Assembly (NCBI GenBank): GCA_024234265.1
Contig: JACKOM010000016.1
Coordinates: forward strand, 1-48,033
Direction of reading: 5' to 3'
Length of the DNA stretch: 48,033 nt
DNA from: Oceanospirillaceae bacterium
GTDB lineage: Bacteria; Pseudomonadota; Gammaproteobacteria; Pseudomonadales; Oceanobacteraceae
Shown here: in pieces, positions 24,064 through 32,404 of the stretch
Numbering within the stretch: the stretch's first letter is position 1
Layout of the letters: each line of letters starts with the position of its first letter
The notes under the pieces: model-generated
Seen by the model: the letters and a program-made list of their open reading frames with translations, nothing else
Told to the model about the DNA's origin: nothing
Databases searched by the model: none
Program-made: the position numbers and the translations under genes

Positions 24064-24899
24064 AGGCAGGCCTCCTGCTGGGGCATGGGGCCGGCGGCAA
24101 TACGCTGCAGCAGCGGGTTAAAAATTTGCAGCGCATCACGCAAGCTGCAGTGCAGGGCGGGGTCAACGCTGCGGCTCAGGTACCAGTCACCCATTTCGGC
24201 CTGATCGGTAATGCGCAGCCGCTGATTGGCCGGCCACTGGGGTAATTGCACCGGCAGGGCCGGAATAATATCCAGCTGCCCCGCCATAAAAGCTGTAATT
24301 AATGCTTCACGGGTCGGGAAATATTGCAGCTGGCTTTCAGCAATTTGTAATTCATTAAGCTGCATGCGCGGTAAACGGTAGCCTGATTGACTATCCGTGT
24401 CCGCCAGCAGGCCAATACGCTGTGCGCTAAAATCCCCCTGCCGCAGTTGCAGGCCAGCGTGCTGACTGAACCAGTCAATTTCGTAGTGGGGTAATTTCAG
24501 CAAGGGATAATAAACCTGTTGCCAGTCGGGCAGCATGCCGCTCAAAACATGCTCACGGTTCCAGAACAACTGATATTGCTGCTGCATTAATTCGCGGGTG
24601 TGTAACGCACTGCGTGGCTGCCAGGAAATTTGCACATTTCGGTAGCGGCTGCCGGCAAGGGTGTGCTGACAAAGCTCGTCGGCTAATTGCCGGGCGAGCA
24701 TGTCGGTGGGGATATAAATATTGAAGGTTTCCTGCCCGGCGGCATGGTTGACCTGACACTGGTAATGGGTGAAATCTGCCAGCACCAGCTGGCTGACCCT
24801 ATGCGGGGCCAGCAGCATCAGGCAAATACAGCATGCCAGTAAAACAAGCAGAGCTTTCACCAGATGCAGATAACGGCTGGCAGACATGGTCATTCTCAC
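24060..24899 (-). CDS. Membrane-tethered periplasmic substrate-binding-like protein
   Basis: A 279-residue protein with one uncleaved-looking N-terminal helix (LVKALLVLLACCICLMLLA), then a periplasmic alpha/beta domain that reads like PhnD/SBP-type binding proteins: QLFWNREHVLSGMLP, RIGLLADTDSQSGYRLPRMQL and TREALITAFMAGQLDIIPAL. There are no transporter genes beside it. Its stop overlaps the start of the two-helix gene, so the pair is probably a ligand-sensing complex: binding protein plus transmembrane signaller. The start is uncertain among GTG 24899 and two nearby ATGs. Confidence 0.62.
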   Translation of the reverse strand: MRMTMSASRYLHLVKALLVLLACCICLMLLAPHRVSQLVLADFTHYQCQVNHAAGQETFNIYIPTDMLARQLADELCQHTLAGSRYRNVQISWQPRSALHTRELMQQQYQLFWNREHVLSGMLPDWQQVYYPLLKLPHYEIDWFSQHAGLQLRQGDFSAQRIGLLADTDSQSGYRLPRMQLNELQIAESQLQYFPTREALITAFMAGQLDIIPALPVQLPQWPANQRLRITDQAEMGDWYLSRSVDPALHCSLRDALQIFNPLLQRIAAGPMPQQEACL

Positions 24900-24953
24900 G
24901 CAGGGAAATGCGCTGGCATATTATGACCAAAAAATGACAATTGCGTGACGATC

Positions 24954-24974
24954 AAACCCGCTGTTACCAGCGGG
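24954..24974 (-). terminator. Hairpin terminator with a stop codon in the loop
   Basis: On the minus strand CCCGCTG-GTAA-CAGCGGG is followed by TTTGAT. The loop GTAA contains the TAA stop of the DUF2804 gene. The stem is 7 bp and the T run is short, so efficiency is uncertain. Confidence 0.55.
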
Positions 24975-25968
24975 CGAAATGGTCCTCGGCAAAACCGGCC
25001 TGGTTTTCAATCTGCAGGCAACGCCCGTCAGGTAAGTTAACGGTGCCGCTGTAAAAACCAAATAACTGGGTGAAATTCGACGCCAGTAAACCCACGTTTA
25101 TTTTTTCGCAGCGTTTACCCTGCGGGGTGAACGTCAGGTTCAGCAGGCCATCGCTACTGCGGATTAACCAGGGTTTTTGTCTGTCGTTACGTTCAAAAAT
25201 AAAATCCGCACGTTCCAGTTTAATCAGCTTGCCATCCAGCCAAAGGCCGTTTTCGGTAAAACTGGTTTCGTTAACCCCGGCAGCCAGGTTAAAACCAATG
25301 CGCTCGCCCGTTTTACAATAACCTGATAATGAACCCCACAACCAAAAGGTTTCGCGGCGCATATAACCCGCTGACCAATCCACGCTGGCGAGTAAATTGT
25401 CCGCAGCAAAGGTTTTATTTTGCCAGCGTATTTCACCGGCGGCAGGCAGAGCAGTGGATTTTTGTGTGTAAACAAAACCGTTATATCCGGCGCGGCAACA
25501 AACCGCTAAAGGCGCGTAATCATTTTTTTCATCAATGCAAAATTCACCCTGCGCCATATTTTTAAAATTAAAACTGACTTTACGCTGCTGATTTTCGCAG
25601 CGGATATCCACAAAGTTTTTCCCCTGCTTAAAATGCCAGCTGCCCTGATTGGGGGTTTGGTTAACCCTGCAACCAATGCTTAACGGCAATAAACAGGAAA
25701 ATTCTTCAAACTTGCCGGTGGCAGGCTCATAACAATAGGCAAAACAGCTGTTAACCCATTTCAGGTTAACAATGGCCACACCAAAAATAAGCTCAGGGCC
25801 GGTCAGGGCAATAAACTGAAACTGATTAAACCCCATACGTTTTTTTAAATAACTGGCGGGTTTATCCATGCAGGTGCGTAAATCAAAATCCCGGTAATTG
25901 ATATTTTCTACCGCAAAAGGGAACTCCCCGTAGTGAACCCTGCCGGAATTATCAATTAAATGCTGCAT
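24964..25968 (-). CDS. DUF2804 family protein
   Basis: A 334-residue soluble protein resembling the DUF2804 family, of unknown biochemical role. Family-like blocks are LIDNSGRVHYGEFPF, FQFIALTGPELIFGVAIVNL, and DWSAGYMRRETFWLWGSLSGY near the centre. It has no signal peptide and is beta-rich with many aromatic residues. The start is taken as ATG 25968 (GGGG 7 bases upstream); the frame is open to 26010 without a ribosome site. Base composition is more AT-rich than nearby genes. It is divergent from acs across a 179-base spacer. Confidence 0.72.
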   Translation of the reverse strand: MQHLIDNSGRVHYGEFPFAVENINYRDFDLRTCMDKPASYLKKRMGFNQFQFIALTGPELIFGVAIVNLKWVNSCFAYCYEPATGKFEEFSCLLPLSIGCRVNQTPNQGSWHFKQGKNFVDIRCENQQRKVSFNFKNMAQGEFCIDEKNDYAPLAVCCRAGYNGFVYTQKSTALPAAGEIRWQNKTFAADNLLASVDWSAGYMRRETFWLWGSLSGYCKTGERIGFNLAAGVNETSFTENGLWLDGKLIKLERADFIFERNDRQKPWLIRSSDGLLNLTFTPQGKRCEKINVGLLASNFTQLFGFYSGTVNLPDGRCLQIENQAGFAEDHFARW

Positions 25969-26147
25969 TGTGTGCCCCAGATGCAAAAAATACCCCCGGC
26001 ATACTAACACCAGACCCCTGTATTGTGATGGACGCTGCTGACCAAATCAGGTGACATTTCACGTCAATGCTTTCCATGGGCCATGGCATTTGGTTAAATC
26101 CATGCGCCAGGCTTTTACAATAATTACACTGGTGACAAAGGATCTCC

Positions 26148-28109
26148 ATGAGCACATACATTACCCACGTTGTACCGCCGCAATGGGCTGAAAAAGCGCT
26201 TATCAGCCGCAGCCAGTATCAGCAGCAATACCAGAAATCCGTCACCCAGAACGATGCTTTCTGGGCAGAACAAGCCAAACGCATTGACTGGTTCAAACCC
26301 TTTAGCCAGGTCAGCGATGTTTCCTACGCCGCCGATGATCTGCATATCCGCTGGTTTGCCGATGGCAGCCTCAACGTCTGCCATAACTGCGTTGACCGTC
26401 ACCTGGCTGACAAAGCAGAGCAAGTGGCTCTGATCTGGGAAGGGGATGACCCGTCAGAAGACAAAAAGCTCACCTATCAGGCCCTTTATGATGAAGTGTG
26501 CCTGTTCAGTAATGTGCTGAAAAACATGGGTGTGAAAAAGGGTGATGTGGTGACCCTCTACATGCCGATGATTATCGAAGCCGCCGTGGCCATGCTGGCC
26601 TGTGCGCGTATCGGTGCCGTGCACAGCGTGGTGTTTGGTGGTTTTTCACCGGATGCCCTGGCAGGCCGTATCGAAGATTGCCAGTCAAAATGGATTATTA
26701 CCGCCGATGAAGGTCTGCGTGGCGGCAAAATTGTGCCCCTGAAAAATAACGTGGATGCTGCCCTGCAGAAAAAAGGCACAGAGTGTGTACAAAAGGTGTT
26801 AGTGGTCGAACGCACCGGCAAGGGTATCCAGTGGCAGGCGGGGCGCGATGTTAATTATTCTGAAGCGAAATTATCCGCCGCGGGTGATTGCCCCTGCGAA
26901 GAAATGAACGCCGAAGACCCGTTTTTTATTCTCTACACCTCTGGCTCCACCGGTAAACCCAAAGGTGTTTTACACACCACGGGCGGTTATATCGTTTATG
27001 CCTCTCTTACCCACGAATTAGTATTTAATTACCGTGCCGGTGAAATTTACTGGTGTACCGCCGATGTGGGCTGGATTACCGGCCACAGTTATATGGTGTA
27101 TGGCCCCCTTGCTAACGGTGCAACCACCTTATTATTTGAAGGTGTGCCTAATTACCCGGGCGTTAACCGCATGAGCCAGGTGGTGGATAAACATCAGGTT
27201 AATATTTTATATACCGCACCTACCGCTATCCGCGCCCTGATGGCCCACGGTGATAAAGCCGTTGCGGATACATCGCGCACATCCCTGCGTTTATTAGGCA
27301 GTGTGGGTGAACCTATCAACCCCGAAGCCTGGGAATGGTATTACCGCACCATAGGTGAAAGCCGCTGCCCGATCGTGGATACCTGGTGGCAAACCGAAAC
27401 CGGTGGCATTTTAATCAGCCCGTTACCCGGCGCTACGGATTTAAAACCCGGCTCAGCAACGTTACCCCTGTTAGGTGTGCAGCCTGCCATTCTCGATGGT
27501 GACGGCAAAGTGCTCAGCGGTGCCTGTGAAGGTAATTTAGTATTAACCCACAGCTGGCCCGGGCAAATGCGCACGGTATACGGTGACCACCAGCGTTTTA
27601 TTGATACCTATTTTAAAACCTTCCCCGGATATTATTTCACCGGTGACGGTGCGCGCCGCGATGCCGATGGTTATTACTGGATTACCGGCCGCGTGGACGA
27701 TGTATTAAACGTTTCCGGCCACCGTATGGGCACAGCTGAAATTGAAAGCGCATTGGTCGCACACCCGCTGGTAGCGGAAGCCGCCGTGGTGGGTTTCCCG
27801 CACGATATTAAAGGCCAGGGTATTTATGCCTATGTCAGTTTAATTGTCGGTGCGCAGCTGCCGGATAATTTTACCGATGAATTACGCAAATGGGTGCGCA
27901 GTGAAATTGGTGCCATTGCCGCACCGGATGTTATTCAGTGCTCACCGGGTTTACCTAAAACCCGTTCCGGTAAAATTATGCGCCGTATCCTGCGTAAAAT
28001 TGCCGCCGATGAATATGATCAGTTAGGGGATATTTCCACCCTGGCCGACAGTTCAGTGGTGGAATTATTAATTCGCCAACATAAAGCTATTTTTACCCCG
28101 CAGGAGTAA
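26148..28109 (+). CDS. acs: Acetyl-CoA synthetase
   Basis: AMP-forming acetate activation, acetate + ATP + CoA to acetyl-CoA; 653 residues, the normal Acs length. Motifs are YTSGSTGKPKGV (P-loop-like ATP site), VGWITGHSYMVYGPL, DTWWQTETGG, YYFTGDGARRDADGY and TRSGKIMRR. The last holds K609, the lysine acetylated to switch Acs off in other bacteria. The ribosome site is AAAGGATCTCC before ATG. It gives high-affinity acetate use, complementary to AckA/Pta. An AHSA1 gene follows by 2 bases. Confidence 0.98.
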   Translation: MSTYITHVVPPQWAEKALISRSQYQQQYQKSVTQNDAFWAEQAKRIDWFKPFSQVSDVSYAADDLHIRWFADGSLNVCHNCVDRHLADKAEQVALIWEGDDPSEDKKLTYQALYDEVCLFSNVLKNMGVKKGDVVTLYMPMIIEAAVAMLACARIGAVHSVVFGGFSPDALAGRIEDCQSKWIITADEGLRGGKIVPLKNNVDAALQKKGTECVQKVLVVERTGKGIQWQAGRDVNYSEAKLSAAGDCPCEEMNAEDPFFILYTSGSTGKPKGVLHTTGGYIVYASLTHELVFNYRAGEIYWCTADVGWITGHSYMVYGPLANGATTLLFEGVPNYPGVNRMSQVVDKHQVNILYTAPTAIRALMAHGDKAVADTSRTSLRLLGSVGEPINPEAWEWYYRTIGESRCPIVDTWWQTETGGILISPLPGATDLKPGSATLPLLGVQPAILDGDGKVLSGACEGNLVLTHSWPGQMRTVYGDHQRFIDTYFKTFPGYYFTGDGARRDADGYYWITGRVDDVLNVSGHRMGTAEIESALVAHPLVAEAAVVGFPHDIKGQGIYAYVSLIVGAQLPDNFTDELRKWVRSEIGAIAAPDVIQCSPGLPKTRSGKIMRRILRKIAADEYDQLGDISTLADSSVVELLIRQHKAIFTPQE

Positions 28110-28111
28110 AC

Positions 28112-28582
28112 ATGCAAAAACATGCCCTGGTATTGCGCCGTGAACTGAATGTGCCCGCCAGTTTTATCTGGCGTGGTTACACTGAGCCTGAACTGTTAAA
28201 AAAATGGTTCTGCCCCTTGCCATGGCGTACGGTTGATTGCCGCATGGATTTACAACCCGGTGGTGAGTTTTACACCCTGATGCAGGGCCCGGCCGGTGAA
28301 TCCATGCCGGCTTCAGGTTGTTACCTGCAAATCGAAAGTGGCAAAAAACTGGTATGGACCAGCGCACTGGCTGCGGGCTTTGCACCGCAGCCCAGCAATT
28401 TTGATGCGTTAGGTTTTCATTTCACGGCGATTATCGAACTTACCCCAACCGCAACCGGCTGTGTTTATCAGGCCACCGTATTGCATGCTAACGAAGCATC
28501 CAAACAGAAACATGCGGATATGGGTTTTAACGATGGGTGGAATGCTGCGCTGGAACAGTTAATAGCGTTATATCAGGCATAA
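28112..28582 (+). CDS. AHSA1/SRPBCC-domain protein
   Basis: A 156-residue START-like fold protein of the AHSA1 (Activator of Hsp90 ATPase-like) family: FIWRGYTEPELLKKWFCPLPW, DLQPGGEFYTLM, IESGKKLVWTSAL and the C-terminal HADMGFNDGWNAALEQLIALY. These are small-ligand-binding proteins of varied function. It lies 2 bases after acs and is surely co-transcribed, but no functional link to acetate use is evident. Confidence 0.9.
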   Translation: MQKHALVLRRELNVPASFIWRGYTEPELLKKWFCPLPWRTVDCRMDLQPGGEFYTLMQGPAGESMPASGCYLQIESGKKLVWTSALAAGFAPQPSNFDALGFHFTAIIELTPTATGCVYQATVLHANEASKQKHADMGFNDGWNAALEQLIALYQA

Positions 28583-28664
28583 ATGTGCGATTTTGCAGGT
28601 TTTTCATCGATGGTTTTAATATTTTCTGTTGCTGTAAATTGGCAGTAAAGAACAGCTTTTTCCT

Positions 28665-29420
28665 ATGAAAATTGTTACGTGGAATTGCAACGGCGCATTA
28701 AGAAATAAGCTTAAAGAAATCGAATCCTTAAAAGCAGATGTGCTTATCATTCAGGAGTGTGAAGACCCAGCCCGTTCTTCGTTGGAATATAAAGAGTGGG
28801 CTGGTAATTATCTGTGGCTAGGAAAAGATAAAAATAAAGGTATTGGTGTTTTTACTAAGTCGGAAAATACACTGGAGAAACTAAATTGGTCTGGGGTATT
28901 TGGGCTGGATAGATTGTGCAGTTTAAGTAAATCTACAAGTTGGCGTACCGCTGACTTAGAATTTTTCCTCCCTTTCAGACTGAATAACTCTTATACAGTA
29001 TTGGCTTGTTGGACAAAGGGGGCTGATTCTCAAGTATTTGGGTATATGGGGCAATTTTGGAAGTACTTGCAAATACATCGGGTGGATTTACACAACCCCC
29101 ATACAATTATCGCAGGTGACTTTAATAGTAATACGATTTGGGATAAAGAAGATCGCTGGTGGAATCATTCGGATACGGTGAATGAGCTATCGGCAATCAA
29201 TATAGAGAGTTTATATCATCACCAAATGAACGAGAAACAGGGGCAGGAAACCCAGCCGACATTTTTCCTGCAGAGAAATATATCTAAGCCTTACCATATT
29301 GATTATATATTTGTATCTTCAGATTTGTTGTCGGTAAGTCACCTAGACATTGGAAATGAAAATGAGTGGCTGTCAGTAAGTGATCATATGCCATTGTCAT
29401 TGATCATAAAACGTCACTGA
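28665..29420 (+). CDS. Endonuclease/exonuclease/phosphatase-fold protein
   Basis: A 251-residue enzyme of the EEP (exonuclease III-like) superfamily: KIVTWNCNGALRNK, DVLIIQECED (catalytic Glu), IIAGDFNSNTIWD (Asp/Asn) and SDHMPL (catalytic Asp-His). It could act on DNA, RNA or phosphoesters; the substrate is not clear. The DNA is visibly AT-rich with AAA/ATA/TTA-rich codons, unlike the flanking genes, which suggests recent acquisition. It is isolated, 82 bases after the AHSA1 gene, and a weak ribosome site precedes its ATG. Confidence 0.87.
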   Translation: MKIVTWNCNGALRNKLKEIESLKADVLIIQECEDPARSSLEYKEWAGNYLWLGKDKNKGIGVFTKSENTLEKLNWSGVFGLDRLCSLSKSTSWRTADLEFFLPFRLNNSYTVLACWTKGADSQVFGYMGQFWKYLQIHRVDLHNPHTIIAGDFNSNTIWDKEDRWWNHSDTVNELSAINIESLYHHQMNEKQGQETQPTFFLQRNISKPYHIDYIFVSSDLLSVSHLDIGNENEWLSVSDHMPLSLIIKRH

Positions 29421-29440
29421 AAATGGCAGTTCCTCATAAG

Positions 29441-29704
29441 TTAAAAATTAATCAGTCCACTTAAATACGCAATTACAAAAATTACCGCCACCATAGATAA
29501 CGAGCGCACAATCAGTTTTTTTGGATTGAGGGGGGATTGCCATTCACCCCTGGCGCGCTGGCAAAATTCCTCAAATCCCATTTCTTCATGACGGGCAAAA
29601 CCCGAGGCCAAATAATATTCGTAGGCTTCACGCTCTTTACCGGCGCGGAACAGCTCCAGGGTGTATTGTTTGGCGGCTTGTTCTTTCTGGGTTTCCGGGT
29701 GCAT
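29441..29704 (-). CDS. Small tail-anchored membrane protein
   Basis: An 87-residue unknown protein. The start is ATG 29704, preceded by GGAG at 6 bases; the frame runs to 29779 without a better start. The soluble charged N-terminal part (QYTLELFRAGKEREAYEYYLASGF) looks like a helical hairpin, and the C-terminus has one helix (SLSMVAVIFVIAYLSGLINF) ending at the last residue. That topology suggests a tail-anchored inner membrane protein. It is divergent from the TetR gene. Confidence 0.68.
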   Translation of the reverse strand: MHPETQKEQAAKQYTLELFRAGKEREAYEYYLASGFARHEEMGFEEFCQRARGEWQSPLNPKKLIVRSLSMVAVIFVIAYLSGLINF

Positions 29705-29857
29705 GCTGGTCTCCGTGGCAAAGCCGGCATTATACGCTAGCGGGGCATGGGGGGGGTAAATTCCCTGAAAACGAGGCAATCGGGGAATTAATTTGCTGCC
29801 CTTGTGCCCTGTGAAAGCCTAGTATATTCCTCAGTTGATGAATTAAAGGGGCACAGG

Positions 29858-30526
29858 GTGAAAACAAGCGGGCGGCCGCAGGCGGTGCAGAACAAAACGG
29901 ATAAACGCCAGCAGCTGATAGATGCAGCCCGGCAGTTATTTGTGGCCATGCCCTATGCACAGGTATCGGTTCGCCAGATTGCCCGTGAAGCGCAGGTGGA
30001 TGCCGCTCTGGTACGTTATTACTTCACCAATAAAGCCGGTATTTTTGAAGCTATGTTGCGTGAAACCGTTGAGCCTATGCTGGCGGCGGTGCAGGAGGTG
30101 CTGGCTAATAATGCGGCCTGTGATATTGAACACCTGGGTAAAGTTTATTATCAGCATGTTATCCGTAAAGCGCCGGCCATGCCCCGCATGGTGATGCGTA
30201 TTTTGCACGATCCGCAGGAGCAGGAACCTTTTATCATCATGTTCCGTGTGTTTTCGCAGATAATCGAATTATTTCGCCAGTGGATGCAGGCCAGTATGCA
30301 GGCCAGTATGCAGGATGCGGGTTTATTGCGTACCGATATTGATCCGGATTTGGCCCGTTTGTCGTTTATCAGCCTGACGGTTTTCCCCCTGCTGGCGCCC
30401 CCCGTTTTAATGCAGCAATTTGGTTTTACCCCAAGCCCTGAACGTTTAACGGAATTGGCGCGGCATAATCGTATTATTCTCACCCAGGGCATTTTAAAGC
30501 CCGCGCAGGAGACCCAAGATGAATAA
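29858..30526 (+). CDS. TetR-family regulator, CecR-like
   Basis: A 222-residue repressor. The N-terminal helix-turn-helix is YAQVSVRQIAREAQVDAALVRYYFTNKAGIFEAML, and the rest is a ligand-binding helical domain. The start is GTG 29858 (AGGGG upstream); the frame to 29804 is not supported by a ribosome site. A 12-base tandem repeat (30284-30307, plus a partial third copy) encodes MQAS MQAS MQDA in the ligand domain. Its 3' end overlaps the HlyD-type gene by 8 bases, so it is part of the operon it probably controls. The layout resembles E. coli cecR-ybhGFSR. Confidence 0.9.
   Translation: MKTSGRPQAVQNKTDKRQQLIDAARQLFVAMPYAQVSVRQIAREAQVDAALVRYYFTNKAGIFEAMLRETVEPMLAAVQEVLANNAACDIEHLGKVYYQHVIRKAPAMPRMVMRILHDPQEQEPFIIMFRVFSQIIELFRQWMQASMQASMQDAGLLRTDIDPDLARLSFISLTVFPLLAPPVLMQQFGFTPSPERLTELARHNRIILTQGILKPAQETQDE
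30284..30312 (+). repeat. 12-bp tandem repeat within the tetR gene
   Basis: ATGCAGGCCAGT occurs twice in tandem (30284-30295, 30296-30307) and a third partial copy, ATGCAGGATG, follows. In frame, each unit adds four residues (MQAS), so copy-number change would not break the frame. Confidence 0.85.
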
Positions 30527-31472
30527 AATTCTGTTGCTTGGCAGTGTGTTATTGCTCGCAGCCTGCAGCGCAGATAATGGCGGGCGGGCAATGGGCAGCC
30601 TGGAGCGTGACCGGCTGACCTTCACTGCCACCGCCAGCGAAAATGTGGTGTTAATAAATGTTGCGGAGGGTGATGTTGTACATAAGGGGGATGTTTTATT
30701 GCAGCTGGATGGAACCCGCGCCAGCGCTTATCTGGCAGCACAACAAGCCCAATTGGAGCAGGCCACTGCACGCTTACAGGAATTGCAAAATGGTGCACGC
30801 AGTGAAGAGCGCAGCGCGGCATTAGCACGCACCCAGGGTGCACAGGCGGAATTAACGGCGGCTACACAACAATTAAACCGGGTTAGCGCATTACACGCAC
30901 AAAATATGCTGGGCCAGGCGGATGTTGATGCCGCCCAGGCCCGCAAAGACAGTGCCGCTGCCACATTGCGTCAATTACAGGCACAACAGCGTGAATTAAA
31001 TAATGGCACCCGTAATGAGCAGTTAAATCAGGCCCAGGCTGCGGTAGCCAATGCCACGGCGCTTTATCAGGTGGCGCAAAAAAATCTTGCCGATTTAACC
31101 ATTAATGCCCCTGTTGATGGTTTAGTGGATGCTTTGCCCTGGCATGTGGGTGACAGGGTGAATACCGGAACGGTTTTATTAACGATGTTAAGCGCTGGTG
31201 ATGCCTATGCCCGTGTGTATGTGCCTGCTACGCGTCTCGCTGCATTGCCAAAAGGTGCAGAGGTGAATGTGCACATTGATGGTTTATCACAAGTCCTGAG
31301 CGGGCAGGTCAGTCATGTGCGCTCACAACCGGCATTCACACCCTATTACGCATTAAATGAGCGCGACCGTGCAGCATTGATGTACCTGGCGGAAATTCGT
31401 TTTAGTGGCACCGCGGGTGCTGTGCTGCAAAACATTCCGGCGGGCACAGGACTTGAGGTGATATTGCCGTGA
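30519..31472 (+). CDS. HlyD-family periplasmic adaptor lipoprotein
   Basis: A 317-residue membrane-fusion protein with a lipobox (LLLAAC, Cys 16), so it is lipid-anchored. It has a lipoyl-type half motif (VNVAEGDVVHKGDVLLQLDG), a long Ala/Gln-rich coiled-coil hairpin (about 60-190), then the second half (LADLTINAPVDGLVDALPWHVGDRVNTG). It is the adaptor linking the ABC pump to an outer membrane channel, in the YbhG/YhiI style. It overlaps tetR by 8 bases and the ABC gene by 4. Confidence 0.93.
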   Translation: MNKILLLGSVLLLAACSADNGGRAMGSLERDRLTFTATASENVVLINVAEGDVVHKGDVLLQLDGTRASAYLAAQQAQLEQATARLQELQNGARSEERSAALARTQGAQAELTAATQQLNRVSALHAQNMLGQADVDAAQARKDSAAATLRQLQAQQRELNNGTRNEQLNQAQAAVANATALYQVAQKNLADLTINAPVDGLVDALPWHVGDRVNTGTVLLTMLSAGDAYARVYVPATRLAALPKGAEVNVHIDGLSQVLSGQVSHVRSQPAFTPYYALNERDRAALMYLAEIRFSGTAGAVLQNIPAGTGLEVILP

Positions 31473-32404
31473 GCAATGCCAGCCAAACTCCCTATGCGAT
31501 TGAAACCCGGGGCATGAGCCGGCGTTTTGATCAGTCCCTGGCGGTCGATCAACTGGATTTAAAAATTCCCCGTGGCACGATTTATGGTTTTTTAGGGCCC
31601 AACGGCTGCGGAAAATCCACATCAATCCGCATGTTAACGGGCTTATTGGCCCCCAGTGCCGGTGAAATTAATGTATTGGGGTATCAGTTACCGGCCCAGG
31701 CGGAATTGTTGCGTCCGAAAATTGGTTATATGACGCAAAAGTTTTCCCTGTACGATAATTTGCGGGTAGATGAAAACCTGGATTTTGTTGCACGTATTTA
31801 TGGCCTGACCCGGCAGCAACGTCAGCAGCGTTGTGCTGAATTATTGGCTTTGTATGAATTGATACCTTATCGCCAGCAATTGGCTGGCTCATTAAGTGGC
31901 GGGCAAAAACAACGTTTGGCCCTCGCTGCGGCAACGTTACACAATCCGGAATTATTATTTCTGGATGAACCAACCTCCGCAGTTGACCCGGAAAACCGCC
32001 GGGAATTTTGGGAGCATTTATTTGACCTGTGCCAGCAGGGCACCACAATTCTGGTTTCCACCCATTACATGGATGAGGCCGAGCGCTGCCATGGCCTTGC
32101 CATTCTGGAGAAAGGCGTAAAACGTGCCGACGGTTCGCCACAGGCATTAATGGCAGACATGGGCGCGCGGGTCATGGAAATTTCCGGTGAAAATCTGCGC
32201 TATTTAAAACAGCAATTAATTGCGCAGCCTGAGGTCGTCAGTGCGGCTCAATTAGGCACAAGGTTGCGGGTGCTTGTCAAAAATTCAGTGCCGGAACCAC
32301 AACGCTGGTTACAAAACCATGCGCCGGGCAGTCTCATAGAAGAAGTACGTGGCAGCCTTGAGGATGTATTTGTTGTTGTCACCGGAGGCCGCAATGTGGG
32401 TTAG
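31469..32404 (+). CDS. ABC-2 type transporter ATPase
   Basis: A 311-residue single ATP-binding domain: Walker A GPNGCGKST, Q-loop MTQKFSLYDNL, signature LSGGQKQR, Walker B LLFLDEPTSAVDPENR and STHYMDEAERC. E. coli YbhF has two fused ATPase domains; this has only one, so a homodimer is expected. The final ~80 residues form a regulatory extension (RVMEISGENLRYLKQQLIAQPEVV). It overlaps the permease by 11 bases. Confidence 0.95.
   Translation: MSNASQTPYAIETRGMSRRFDQSLAVDQLDLKIPRGTIYGFLGPNGCGKSTSIRMLTGLLAPSAGEINVLGYQLPAQAELLRPKIGYMTQKFSLYDNLRVDENLDFVARIYGLTRQQRQQRCAELLALYELIPYRQQLAGSLSGGQKQRLALAAATLHNPELLFLDEPTSAVDPENRREFWEHLFDLCQQGTTILVSTHYMDEAERCHGLAILEKGVKRADGSPQALMADMGARVMEISGENLRYLKQQLIAQPEVVSAAQLGTRLRVLVKNSVPEPQRWLQNHAPGSLIEEVRGSLEDVFVVVTGGRNVG

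Noticed and set aside
26011..26147. Promoter or operator upstream of acs
   Set aside because: TTGGTT and TACAAT are present but 20 bases apart, and no catabolite-activator-like palindrome could be defended.
29799..29858. CCCTTGTGCCC and GGGGCACAGGG as a TetR operator pair
   Set aside because: The halves match only with a one-base gap and are about 40 bases apart; the second half contains the ribosome site of the gene.
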